From Corylus avellana (Eukaryota > Streptophyta > Magnoliopsida > Fagales > Betulaceae): a DNA stretch of 64,000 nt. Location: NCBI RefSeq assembly GCF_901000735.1, contig NC_081548.1, forward strand, positions 11,476,744 to 11,540,743, in the 5' to 3' direction. A program made the position numbers and the translations under genes. Below, piece after piece: positions 44,262 to 54,540 of this stretch (position 1 is the stretch's first letter; each line of letters starts with the position of its first letter). The notes under the pieces were generated by a model that saw only the letters and a list, made by a program, of their open reading frames with translations, did no database searches and had not been told where the DNA came from.

Positions 44262-46137
44262 TCATGAACACCCACTTCTCAGTAATTTGGTCGCATGTAG
44301 TGCAGATATCAATTTGAATGTGCCGGTATTTTGATTCCCCCGAATCTTGAACTCTGCTGCTCCCGGTGGTCTAAACACGATCTTCTTGTGGAAACAGTCC
44401 ACGCAAGCATGATACATGGATAGCCAATCCATGCCTAAAATAATATCAAACCCGCTCACCTCAAAGATAACAAGATTCACTGGCATGATGATAAGTGCCA
44501 AATATTCTATATTTAGACCCCTTTGTTTACATTATTTAATCATTTAGTTGTGTTGTTATTTAATGTTTTGTGTTAGTTTAGCGTTTTTAGTATTTTGTAG
44601 GTCATTGAAGAAAAACTACAACTTTAAAGGAAAAAATGCAAAGTTTGGAATAAAACGTACTTTGAGAAGACCTAGATGATGTGGTTAAGTTTAACCAGGT
44701 CCAAGAAAAAGGTTAAATAGGATTAAAGATCAAATTGGATTAAATTTCAGATTTGATAAGATTTCGGATTGGATTCAAATTCAGATTCTGCACATGTCTC
44801 TGTATTTTGACCATAACTTTCCGTTCAAATATCAAATTGAAGTGATTCAAGTTGCATTGGAAAGCTAACTCAAAATAATACAATTCATTATGAAATATAA
44901 TTTTCCTAATTCGGAAGGTTACTATGCCAAAATCACCTCTCAATTAAAGGACACAAATCTGGACGAATCCTATTCCGATTTCAGACTTCTATTTTGACTG
45001 GGAGACAGACCTCCGAATTATCTAGGTTTAATAGGGCTTCTAAGACTTCCCTAAACCTATAAATAGACTTTTTTTACATTCAAAAAAAGATATAAAATTA
45101 AGTTTTTCTCTTTTTAGTTTAGGTTTTCTTTAGATTTAGGTTTTATTTTTATGTTGAGCTAAATTCCCAACTAAGGTTGGGGATGAAGCGTCACCGATAA
45201 AGAACATGTATACTTTCATGTAAGTCTTTATTTATCTGATTTTATTAGGTTTAATATTTCAATTATTTTACTTCTTTTCAATATGTGGCATGATTCTTGG
45301 ATATCTTGTTATGATTCGAGGATACACTTGATGATTTAAGATAATTTCACATAATTGATTGCTTGATTTTATTTGCCTAAATAACTAGATATCTCTTGTG
45401 ATTTATTCTTCGGATACATTTGGTGTTTCAATTAAGATTGGATATCTTTTGTGATTTACAGTTACATTTGATGATTTAATTGATATTGGATTCCTCTTGT
45501 GATTTGTGCAATGAATAGATACATGGGATGATTTTGATTAATTGTTCAAAGCATGGTAAAACATATCTAAGATTTTAATTGTGAAAACTTCAGATTAATA
45601 TTGATAAACATGGAAGTATGTTATTATGGTTCGGTGAGTGTGAATTCCTAAACCTTAGTATTTTATCCCTTAGTTTATTTTAATTAGTTTATGTTTGTCT
45701 TTTAATTTTTAAAACCAAAATTCAAAACCTTTTTGGAACTAGGTTAGGATTTAATTAGTTTATATTTAAATTGCTATTTCAAAAATACAATTCTCTGTGG
45801 GTTCGACCGCACACTTGTAATTCATTATATTGCAAACGATTCGTGCACTTGCGAATATATTAAAATTTGCACAACACATGACATGGCCTTCAACTAGAAT
45901 AGGACAACCCTTAATTACGGAGGTGCATAAAATTGTACTCCCTACCGGTGTAGCAACTGCTAAATTTACATTTAAGGTTTCATACTCCAGACAGTAGGCT
46001 TTAGCAAAGGAATACGACACAAACGAGTGTGTTGCCCCTGAATCAAAAAGAATAGAAGCTCTACCGGATGAAATAGGAAGAGTACCTATTACTATGTCGT
46101 TTGACGCCGCTGCATCACTTGGTGTCAAAGCATACAC
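44262..46137 (-). pseudogene. Protease of element G, split by a solo LTR
   Basis: Frame 46137 to 45882 carries SRASILFDSGATHSF (spelled here as RASILFDSGATHSF; active-site DSGA) and LNVNLAVATPVG. After the solo LTR and TSD the frame resumes at 44483 with MPVNLVIFEVSGFDIILGMDWL, listed here in part as FEVSGFDIILGMDWL. The two halves are in register once the LTR and one TSD are left out. Confidence 0.82.
44489..45876 (+). repeat. Solo LTR H (1388 bp) in the G protease, TSD CATGA
   Basis: It starts TGATAAGTGCCAAAT and ends TTTGCACAACA. CATGA occurs on both sides (44484-44488 and 45877-45881). TATA box CTATAAATAG is at 45057-45066. It is the same family as the E and F LTRs, so it is the product of LTR-LTR recombination of an E-like element. 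Confidence 0.93.
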
Positions 46138-46230
46138 CCAAGCAGGTGCCGTGGTTCTCTATCCCTCTAGGCGGTTCTGATTGGCTTGGTTGTTGGCAGG
46201 AGTCCTACAGTCCCTCGCAATATGTTAGAA
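46138..46230 (-). pseudogene. gag zinc-knuckle end of element G
   Basis: The minus strand reads HIARDCRTPANNQANQN, the second half of a CCHC knuckle and its tail. It is cut at about 46230. Confidence 0.6.
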
Positions 46231-46331
46231 CGCCAAAAATTCCAGAATACCCCTCCAACTAACGCTAATGACCCAAAGGTACAATTAATTCTCTAACAAG
46301 TGTTGTCTTAGCCTAATAGTTATTTGGGTCA

Positions 46332-46628
46332 CTACTGTCTTAGCCCTAAATGCTCCATCAGCTGGTGATGAGTAGGAGCATGCTCTACAATCCACGAGTA
46401 CAGGGAGTCACTACTCTTAGATGTATATGTAAGCTCTCGGATGAGATCGGGGGTAACTCTGATAGTGTGCCCTTGGAGTAATATGGTGAAGGTACCACTC
46501 CGATAGCCGCTTATGCTGACATAGAACTCGCGAACCAAAATTGGAGACACCCATTCGACACTTGATGTAGGCTGGAATTCACACTTGACCATCTTTACTA
46601 AAGAGGTTGTATCTTGAGTTTCAGACAT
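46332..46628 (-). pseudogene. Fragment of a plant transposon-type protein
   Basis: An open stretch of 98 codons contains VEWVSPILVREFYVSISGYRS, quoted here as SPILVREFYVSI, and HTIRVTPDLIREL. This resembles the N-terminal domain called putative plant transposon protein, often found in Gypsy-related open frames (recalled from family knowledge). It has no neighbours of the same element, and it ends without a further conserved domain. It could be a gag-like remnant. Confidence 0.45.
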
Positions 46629-46867
46629 CAGATTTGAGCAAGCTTGATGGCATTAGAAAGATAATTCATGGATATACAAAGTCATGTTTCACGAGTGATT
46701 TCTAATTCAAATGTTTACCACATCAAACAAGTTGTTAAGAAAGGATTACTGTAGTGACTCAAATAATTAACTGAGCTTTGGTGGCTTAGTTGGAGGGTTA
46801 ATTTGGGTATTGGATCACTATGAACAACTGGAAGGGCACTTTGGGTATTTTAGACTTTCTGACCAGA

Positions 46868-47108
46868 CGTACGCCAGGGTTGTCAGACGTACGCTCCTGT
46901 TTTTAGAAGAGGACGTACGCATAGGAACCACCGTACGTACATTGTCAAAAGTATGCCGTACTTTGCCAATGTACAAGGACATACGATAGGGGACCACCGA
47001 ACGTACGCTACTTTTTGAAAAACCTCTTGATAATACCTGGACGTACGCTACAGCCTTTGGACTGCTGTATAGACATATCGGACTTACACTCTAGTAGTAC
47101 CGGACGTT
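46868..47108 (+). promoter_or_regulatory. CGTACG word array upstream of the LTR TATA box
   Basis: Seven or more copies of (G)ACGTACGC or close variants (ACGTACGCC, ACGTACGCTC, CCGTACGTAC, GACGTTCGC) occur at 46868-47108, 45-285 bp upstream of TATA. Two more lie downstream near 47556 and 47574. The layout resembles the CGATCG blocks of the A, B and F LTRs but with a different palindrome. Confidence 0.6.
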
Positions 47109-47915
47109 CGCTACTTTTCAGAAGAGTTGGTGAACATCTCTAGTTTTTTTCCTCTATAAATACTAACCCTACCCTCGCCCTTTTCTCTTTCAAACTTGCC
47201 GCAGGCTCCGAAAAACCCTTTTGTGAGTGTGTTCTTGTGAGATTGTGTGTTTTGTGGAGAATGAAAGGTGTTTTGTTGAAGGTTGCTTTTTGAAGGTAAC
47301 CCTTTGCATCTAATCTTTTCTTTCTAAGTCGTTATGCTCTTTTAATGCTTTCTAGAGTAGCTTAAACGTTGGACATATTATACCTTTGATGTTGTTTAGA
47401 GTTGGGTTTAGCAATCCATTATGTTTTCTATTACATGGAGACATAGTTTTGGAATAGGTAGTCTTAAAAAGCCTTTTGGTAGCCTTAAAAATTGATTTGG
47501 GAGGATAGGAGGATGAATGGACAAAATAAAGTTCTACTTGAAACGTTCTGGGCAAACGTACGGCATGGGGCCCAGACGTACGATTAGAAGCGTTACAAGG
47601 AACACTATTATGGTCGGCTATCCAATAGCTCCTGTTTTCATGCTCTAAGAGCACTAGCAACAGACTCTTTATAGCCCATTCGCTTCCCTCTGTTTAAAAA
47701 AAAAAAAAAAAACCACACCAAAAATTCTATATTTAACCTGTCCCATTGGATTACTACGGCACTGTAGCAACCAAATGCATTATTTTAATCCTAAAATAAC
47801 ACAATCTCTTCTCTCTCCTCTCACGTTTCCCACTCCCATCTCTCCCTTCTCCGTCGCTCTCTCTCTCTCTCCCTCCCCACTTAGTAAAAACCGCCCCCTC
47901 TCTACAGACTCTACC

Positions 47916-49013
47916 TAGGGCCGGCAATTTTGACACGACCCGCGAACCCGACACGAACACGACACGAAAAAACAGGTATTGGGTTTGGGCTAATCGGGTT
48001 CGGGTCGTAATCAGGTCTACCCGATTAAGACCCGAAAATTTCGTGTCTGGCGGGTCGACCCGCCGGGTCTGACGGGTCGACCCGCCGGGTCTGACGGGTC
48101 GACCCGTTAGACACGTTACTGTACGGGTCTGGCGGGTCGACCCGCCAAACCCGGATGTTTTATTTTTATTTTTTTTCTCTTTTTTATTTTTTTTATTTTT
48201 TTTTTCTGCCTTGCCGCCAGAGTGCCAGAACCGGATTTTTTTTTATTTTTTTTTTCTTTTTTTTTTTTTTTTCTGCCCTGCGGACTCCTCACGTTTACAC
48301 AGACTTTAAGACTTTTTTTTTTCTTTTTTTTTTTTTTCTGCCTTGCGGACTCCTCAATCCTCATGTGTAACTTTAAGACTTTTTTATTTTTTTAGTTTTT
48401 AGTTTTTTTTTTTTAAGTACAGACTTTAAGAAATTAAGACTTATTTTACCATTTTTAGCCTTTGGGAACAAGGAAGCCTGCTTCAAGAAATAAGTTAATA
48501 CATAATTACCAACAAAAGAGAAAGCCAACAAGAAAACTTAGATTTTCATTGTTTAAATTAATTTTTTAACACTTTTGTTACATGTGAGACTAAATAATAA
48601 GTAGACTATTTTAATAAATGAACTTACTTGTTTTAACTTTTAACTTTTAAGTTTAGGTGAAATTATGAGTTTAGTAATTTCTTTTGGAATACAATTTATC
48701 AATTACAGTCACTTTCCGATATATATATTTTTTTCTTATCCTTTATTAAAGCCTTTAATCTCTTGGAACTCAATTTTTTGTATTGACTATATTGATGTAT
48801 TATTGTATTAGTATTATTATTACAATTTTGAATTTTTTTATTTTTTATTTTTTTTAAAAAAATTTATAGTTTAAAGTAAGCGGGTCGTGTCGGGTCGTGT
48901 CTACCCAATTAGACCCGGTTATTTTAAACGGGTAAAACGGGTCGTGTCGGGTTACCCGGCTATTTTCGTGTCATAATCGTGTCAAACCCGATTACCCGGC
49001 TATTTTCGGAAGA
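47916..49013. mobile_element. GGCCGGCAATTTTGACACGAC-type DNA transposon relic
   Basis: It starts TAGGGCCGGCAATTTTG, an end I associate with non-autonomous hAT-like plant elements. It is full of CGGGTCGTGTCGGGT and its inverse. The right terminal repeat is missing. The interior has long T runs and three copies of a CTGCC(T/C)TGC-GGACTCCTCA-like unit (48205-48360). Open frames here are low-complexity. Confidence 0.5.
48052..48111. repeat. Tandem palindromic repeat, 22-bp unit
   Basis: GGGTCGACCC recurs at 48052, 48074 and 48096, exactly 22 bp apart, separated by GCCGGGTCTGAC. A further GGGTCGACCC lies near 48135. It can form hairpins and is CpG-dense. Confidence 0.85.
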
Positions 49014-49951
49014 TATAAGAAATCTAATGTAAAGTGTTTTTTTTTATAGGAAATAAAAAAGTAATTTTATTTCCTAACTATAGAAGAAATGATTGAAAAG
49101 CTGCTGTTAGTACTCTAAGGTTGTTTTAGTCAAACTTAAGACTAATAGAAGGTTTTCCACAGATTTGGAGGACCCGAACTTGTTGAAAGAATACTCGGGG
49201 ATTTAATCAACCTAGGTGAGTTTTAACTCACATAATGCTCGTTATTATTTTTTCATAACTGTACGTCTATTTTGTGTACCAAAACATGCATATTTGTAAC
49301 TCTCACGATTTACACTTGTTGCACATAAACTCTAGTATTTTTTAGAAAAATGTTGTGCTGAATATGTTAACAAAGTGAGTCTTGTAAAAAGCATGCATGT
49401 AAAATACAGACAAGATAAATTGGATCGTATGACATGGTACATCGGTACGTGTGGTATAATGGTCATGGGCTTACTATACATGTTAACTTTATGGTCAAAT
49501 GGGTGTGTTATATGGGCCTTAGATTCAATGGTTGTTTCGTGATTGACGCAGCCTTAATGGGCAGTTAGTACAGGACAGATATCATTAACGTTGTGGGTCA
49601 CTTGAAGTTGGACTCAGTCGTGCCGCTAGTGTTATGTACGATAGCGTACAATGGATGTGGTACTGACATTGTATTACAGGTCCCTTGGAACAACGCCAAC
49701 CTTGCTGAGAAGAGGTAATATCTCAGGTAGACCATACTGTTGAACTATGACCGTTACTTTATATCATATGCATATATCATATATCCATATCACATTTATG
49801 ATAAATTGTCCTGATGGAACTGTTGAATACTTTATAAAAACCAGAGTTCATTACAAAAATTGGCATGGGCATTATCTGCGTTTACATTCACTAAGACTTC
49901 AGACATACCCCGTTATTTTATGTTTTTCCCCTCCATTACGGTAATCGCGTG

Positions 49952-50479
49952 TGACGTAGCGGAAGACTAAGGTAACTAATCAAAGATCAGGGTCTTTGAT
50001 TATGCAAGGAGAAGCGTCATCGTCTTCTACACAAAAAGATAAAAACAAGCCCGCAGGCTTAAAGAAGGATAAAACTCCGCAGAGTATTTGAGAGAGAATT
50101 CTCTGATTTGATAATAATTCAATCAATTGAGTTTTACATAATAAGCTAGCCTATTTATAGAAGAGAAATACTTGTAAAGAAAGTAAACATACTTCTAGTA
50201 GAGAAAGTAAATCTAATCCTAGTAGAGAAAATAAATATAATCCTAGTAACAATAGTAAACCTAACACTATAAGGAAATGAAATAAAGTCCTAATAAAATA
50301 AAATAAAATCCTAATATAAAATTGACAATCAACGGGAATCGTGACAATCTTTCATTTTGTATTTTCATTGTCTGAGAATGAATAAAATTCTGATCAAGCG
50401 GCGTTGCTCCGATATTATTTTTGATATTTTCTTTATTTTTGTTTTTACAAAAAATAAAGGTAAATATCGTCCTACATCA
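49952..50479 (-). repeat. LTR 1 of element I (528 bp)
   Basis: Plus strand TGACGTAGCGGAAG...CCTACATCA. It contains tandem TAGTAGAGAAAGTAAA-like units at about 50195-50250. Confidence 0.88.
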
Positions 50480-51364
50480 GACACCCTCACTTGAAAAAAA
50501 ACTCGTCCTCGAGTTTTCTTTGGGACATGACACGCGCAGCTCCTCTAAAGAAAGGTTTTTGAAGAAATCTACATAGATAGCATCAAGATACGATTTTTGC
50601 TTTTCGTCTACTTCCGGAAAAATTCCTCCAACTATTTCTTCTTGGATGTCATCTTCAACTTCACCGTTTTCTTCAAAAGAATCAACAATTTTCGGGGTGA
50701 TCATGATGAGTTGCACCTATAACGAAGGAGGTGATGGTTGTTCTTCCACTGATGTAGTCGTTGGAACAAATAGTTGTGGCTGCACAAATTGTTTCTCAAT
50801 GGTAGCTCCAAATTAATAGCCTCAACATCCTTTTCACCATAATTAATATTCTTTTCATAGACAGAGTGCCTATTTGTAGGTTTATGAATACGGTTACGAA
50901 CATGTCGACTATGGCTTACGTGATCGTCAAGGAATCTATCAACATAAGGATAGTGAATGAGTTTGACTCAGGTCCCATAGTCATCTTTAGCATCATTGTC
51001 CCTGTGATTCCAATGGGAACCCATATGCATGCGTTCCAACATTTCCCGCATCTGGTGCATCTCCTGTTGCATAGCTTGCATAGTCTACTTGAACTCTTGG
51101 AATTCGGTTCTCCAAGGAGCCTCTGATCGCTTGATGTATCGCTGGTAGTCGGATCTCGAAACAACATCTCTCTTACGAACGACGTCATTATAGAAGTTGT
51201 TGTTGTAGTATAAGTTGGCCATCGAATCTGGATAATGCCGGCTCGGATACCCCATGAATTTGGCTCTTGAAAGAGTCCCTCCCCTACAAGCGGCGTTGTT
51301 GGAGAAGTTTGTCACTGTTGCGCTAATTGGCCATGATCAGGATAAAGCCTGATCTGATACCAAC
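50480..51364 (-). pseudogene. Internal region 1 of element I with broken gag-like frames
   Basis: The minus frame 51315-51085 begins MTNFSNNAACRGGTLSRAKF and reads SDYQRYIKRSEAPW; it stops after EFQEFK, where copy 2 reads on. The frame 50716-50477 gives MITPKIVDSFEENGEVEDD and YLDAIYVDFFKNLSLEELR. No zinc knuckle or enzyme motifs are visible. The function is unknown; a short gag-like RNA-binding product is a guess. Confidence 0.6.
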
Positions 51365-51903
51365 TGACGTAGCGGAAGACTAAGGTAACTAATCAAAGAG
51401 CAGCGTCTTTGATTATGCAAGGAGAAGCGTCCTCGTCTTCTACCCAAAAAGATAAAAACAAGCCCGCAGGCTTAAAGAAGGATAAAACTCCGCAGAGTAT
51501 TTGAGAGAGAATTCTCTGATTTGATAATAATTCAATCAGTTGAGTTTTACATAATAAGCTAACCTATTTATAGAAGAGAAATACTTGTAAAGAAAGTAAA
51601 CATACTTCTAGTAGAGAAAGTAAATCTAATCCTAGTAGAGAAAGTAAATCTAATCCTAGTAGAGAAAGTAAATCTAATCCTAGTAATAATAGTAAACCTA
51701 ACCCTATAAGGAAAGGAAATAAAGCTCTAAAATCTTAATATAAAATTGACAATCAGCGAGAATCGTGACAATCTTTCTTTTTGTACTTTCATTGTCTGAG
51801 AATCAATAAAATTCTAATCAAGCGGTGTTGCTCAAATATTATTTTTGATATTTTCTTTATTTTCGTTTTTACCAAAAATAAAGGTAAATATTGTCCTACA
51901 TCA
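51365..51903 (-). repeat. LTR 2 of element I (539 bp, central)
   Basis: Same termini as the outer LTRs. It has one or two extra copies of an 18-bp AGTAGAGAAAGTAAATCT-type unit near 51620-51680. Confidence 0.88.
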
Positions 51904-52788
51904 GACACCCCCACTTGAAAAAAACTCGTCCTCGAGTTTTCTTTAGGACATGGCACGCGCAGCTCCTCTAAAGAAAGGTTTTTGTAGAAATCTACATAGA
52001 TAGCATCAAGATACAATTTTTGCTTTTCGTCTACTTCCGGAAAAATTCCTCCAACTATTTCTTCATGGATGTCATCTTCAACTTCACCGTTTTCTTCAAA
52101 GGAATCAACAATTTTCGGGGTGATCATGATGAGTTGCACCTGTAACGAAGGAGGTGATGGTTGTTCTTCCATTGATGTAGTCGTTGGAACAAATAGTTGT
52201 GGCTGCACAAATTGTCTCTCTAATGGTAGCTCCAAATCAATAGCCTCAACATCCTTTTCACCATAATTAATATTCTCTTCATAGACGGAGTGCCTATTTG
52301 TAGATTTATGAATACGGTTACGGACATGTCGACTATGGCTTACGTGATCGTCAAGGAATCTGTCAACATAAGGATAGTGAACGGGTTTGACTCAGGTCCC
52401 ATAGTCATCTTTAGCATCATTGTCCCTGTGATTCCAATGGGAACCCATATGCATGCGTTCCAACGTTTCCCGCATCTGGCACATCTCCTGTTGCATTGCT
52501 TGCATAGTTTGCTTGAACTCTTGGAATTTGGTTCTCCAAGGAGCCTCTGATCGCTTGATGTATCGCTGGTAGTCGGATCTCGAAACAACATCTCTCTTAT
52601 GAATGGCGTCGTTATAGAAGTTGTTGTTGTAGTATAAGGTGGCCATCAAATCCGGATAATGCCGGCTCGGATACCCCATGAATTTGGCTCTTGAAAGAGT
52701 CCCTCCCCTATAAGCTGCGTTGTTGGAGAAGTTTGTCACCGTTGCGCTAATTGGCTATGATCAGGATAAAGCCTGCTCTAATATCAAC
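51904..52788 (-). pseudogene. Internal region 2 of element I, better preserved gag-like frames
   Basis: The minus frame 52739-52392 (115 codons) extends the MTNFSNN protein through a helix-prone QTMQAMQQEMCQMRETLERM to a stop after DDYGT. The frame 52235-51789 opens MELPLERQFVQPQLFVP, then EENGEVEDDIHEE and NLSLEELRVP, and runs into the LTR. The region is otherwise near identical to internal region 1. No known domain is recognised. Confidence 0.6.
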
Positions 52789-53316
52789 TGACGTAGCGGA
52801 AGACTAAGGTAACTAATCAAAGAGCAGCATCTTTGATTCTGCAAGGAGAAGCGTGCTCGTCTTCTACCCAAAAAGATAAAAACAAGCCCGCAGGCTTAAA
52901 GAAGGATAAAACTTGGTATAGTATTTGAGAGAGAATTCTCTGATTTGATAATAATTCAATCAGTTGAGTTTTACATAATAAGCTAGCCTATTTATAGAAG
53001 AGAAATACTTGTAAAGAAAGTAAACATACTTCTAGTAGAGAAAGTAAATCTAATCCTAGTAGAAAAAGTAAATCTAATCCTAGTAACAATAGTAAACCTA
53101 ACCCTATAAGGAAAGAAAATAAAGTCCTAATAAAATAAAATAAAATCCTAATATAAAATTGACAATCAGCGGGAATCGTGACAATATTTCCTTTTGTACT
53201 TTCATTGTCTGAGAATGGATAAAATTATGATCAAGCGGCATTGCTCCGATATTATTTTTGATATTTTCTTTATTTTCGTTTTGACCGAAAATAAAGGTAA
53301 ATATCTTCCTACATCA
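52789..53316 (-). repeat. LTR 3 of element I (528 bp)
   Basis: Same termini. It ends CCTACATCA before the TSD GCGCG. Confidence 0.88.
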
Positions 53317-53812
53317 GCGCGGTTTAGCTAGCTTAGAGGAAGATGCGTTTGGAGGAGACGTGGGTGATCGTGCGGGATTTGATCCGAGTAATTTTTGAGG
53401 ATTTGGACTTAGTCTGGTTACAGTCTATGTGGACTGATGGAGGAACCACCCGAGCATACATGATTGAGATTGTTATCTCCTTAGCTTTGCTTAAACTTAG
53501 GATTTGATCTGTTGATCTTTTGTTAAGACAATTATATTATGGGTTGTCACTTTATTTGATGATGGTTTGATGACCAGTACATTTGATGATTATCTTTATA
53601 TTATGATGTATTGTGTTTACTCTGGTGTATAAATATATGGTTGTGTATGTAATGCTCTTTATTCCTATAGTTTAGAAAGCCTTCAGCTGTGGTTTCTCGT
53701 GTATGAGAAGTTGAAATCCCTGAGTTTTGTCCCGTGAGGGATAGGGTTGGGAGACGAACCATGGGAGCAATTACTAGCTAATTGACTTGCCCATCAGGGT
53801 CGTTACAATCAC

Positions 53813-54050
53813 AGAAGCCTTCGTTCCCTAGCCTGTCTGAACGAAATTACAAACTAATCATTCTAGGGGAGTCACAATAGCATTTGTTTGCTAGGTCATT
53901 TGAACGTGCTAGCAAATAAGACATTCCAGAGGCGTCCATTAGCTAATCCATCAGAACGGGCCTGCAAATGAAGAATAAAAGTCACGTTTTCTTTAGTTTT
54001 GTTTTATTCCCGTTCGATCGTGGAAATGTCCCGTCCGAACGCTCAACGCA
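53813..54050 (+). repeat. End of the 5' LTR of Gypsy element J
   Basis: The region lies between the solo LTR and a tRNA-Met-type primer site. It carries GAACG/CGTTC words and CGTTCGATCG (54011-54020). The LTR start is not identified and could lie before 46750, which would make the 7-kb solo LTR an insertion inside it. Confidence 0.4.
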
Positions 54051-54052
54051 GT

Positions 54053-54064
54053 TGGTATCAGAGC
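54053..54064 (+). promoter_or_regulatory. Primer-binding site of element J (tRNA-Met type)
   Basis: TGGTATCAGAGC is the standard complement to the 3' end of plant initiator tRNA-Met used by many LTR elements. The LTR end ACGCA lies two bases before it. Confidence 0.8.
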
Positions 54065-54089
54065 CTAAGTTACTTTCCATGAACGGGGA

Positions 54090-54540
54090 ATGGGCAATCG
54101 GTTTGTAGACATGAACGAAGTGTACATACACACAGAAGCAGCACGTAAGGATCAATTGGCGGTCCACTTGTGGCACACGGAGGAGCGATTTGCTAGTATG
54201 GATGTGCAAAGAAGAGAGTGGGTGCGCACCCAGTACGGGGTCCCTATTGATCACTTTGCTGACATGGGTGGTCTAAACGATCGTCATCGTCAGCCAAGGC
54301 CATGGTACACAGAGGCAAAAGGTGAGTTTATTGTTGAGAGTGAACCTATCAATCATTTTCCAGGGCACGGAGCGTAAATGAGGTATCCTATGACACAAGC
54401 TCTTGCTATTCAATGGGAACTAGGATTCAAGCTTGACATTCCGGAATTCCAAGGTTGTTTGCAACCCGAAGAGTTCCTTGACTAGGTGGCTACTATTAAA
54501 GAGGTTCTTGACTTCAAGGAGGTATGCCCAAAGTGGGTGT
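54090..54540 (+). pseudogene. gag N-terminal part of element J
   Basis: Translation from the ATG at 54090 gives 95 residues (HTEERFASMDVQRREWV and DHFADMGG), then a TAA. In the same frame it continues with WELGFKLDIPEFQG, LQPEEFLD, a TAG, and VATIKEVLDFKEV. FKLDIPEFQG is the usual start of the Gypsy gag core. Sequence departs from gag at about 54530, so the element is truncated there. Inactive. Confidence 0.7.

Larger units (their letters stand above)
41781..46230 (-). mobile_element. Coding remains of Tekay-like Gypsy chromovirus G
   Basis: On the minus strand, from right to left: end of the gag zinc knuckle, protease, RT, integrase. It is broken by a solo LTR (44489-45876) and by an inverted block (43076-43601). 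The gag N-terminus, 5' LTR and chromodomain are missing. The motifs are those of the Tekay/Del lineage. Confidence 0.8.
47649..49115. mobile_element. Harbinger/PIF-type element with TSD TAA, enlarged by an insertion
   Basis: The left end GAGCACTAGCAACAG and the right-end reverse complement GAGTACTAACAGCAG are imperfect TIRs. TAA flanks both sides (47646-47648 and 49116-49118). Such ends and a 3-bp TSD fit a PIF/Harbinger MITE. No transposase is present; most of its length is the inserted sequence at 47916-49013. Confidence 0.65.
49952..53316 (-). mobile_element. Short LTR element I in LTR-int-LTR-int-LTR form, TSD GCGTG/GCGCG
   Basis: Three LTRs (49952-50479, 51365-51903, 52789-53316; 528, 539 and 528 bp) alternate with two internal regions of exactly 885 bp each. 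On the minus strand the LTR runs TGATGTAGGA...CTACGTCA. The primer site TTGGTATCAGA (tRNA-Met type) follows each LTR, and a polypurine tract AAGTGGGGGTGTC precedes the next. The flanks are GCGTG (49947-49951) and GCGCG (53317-53321). It is inserted in the solo LTR 46750-53807. No pol, so it is non-autonomous. Confidence 0.88.
46750..53807 (+). repeat. Solo Tekay-like LTR with nested insertions, TSD ATTAC/ATCAC
   Basis: It starts TGTAGTGACTC and ends GGGTCGTTACA, near-inverted termini. The 5 bp before (ATTAC, 46745-46749) and after (ATCAC, 53808-53812) match in four of five positions. Without the insertions (47649-49118 and 49952-53321) it is about 2.2 kb. The TATA box CTATAAATAC is at 47154-47163. 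The right part is homologous to 19454-20265. Confidence 0.72.

Noticed and set aside
48052..48111. A CRISPR-like or operator array (22-bp spacing)
   Set aside because: Spacers are identical as well, so it is a simple tandem repeat in a transposon.
48116..48370. Lys-rich and Phe-rich frames in the DNA-transposon relic
   Set aside because: They are poly-A/poly-T translations.
52340..52591. Cys-rich frame (CKQCNRRCARCGK) on the minus strand in element I
   Set aside because: It looks zinc-finger-like, but it overlaps the MTNFSNN frame out of register. Copy 1 has the same shadow because both copies are near identical, so conservation is not informative.
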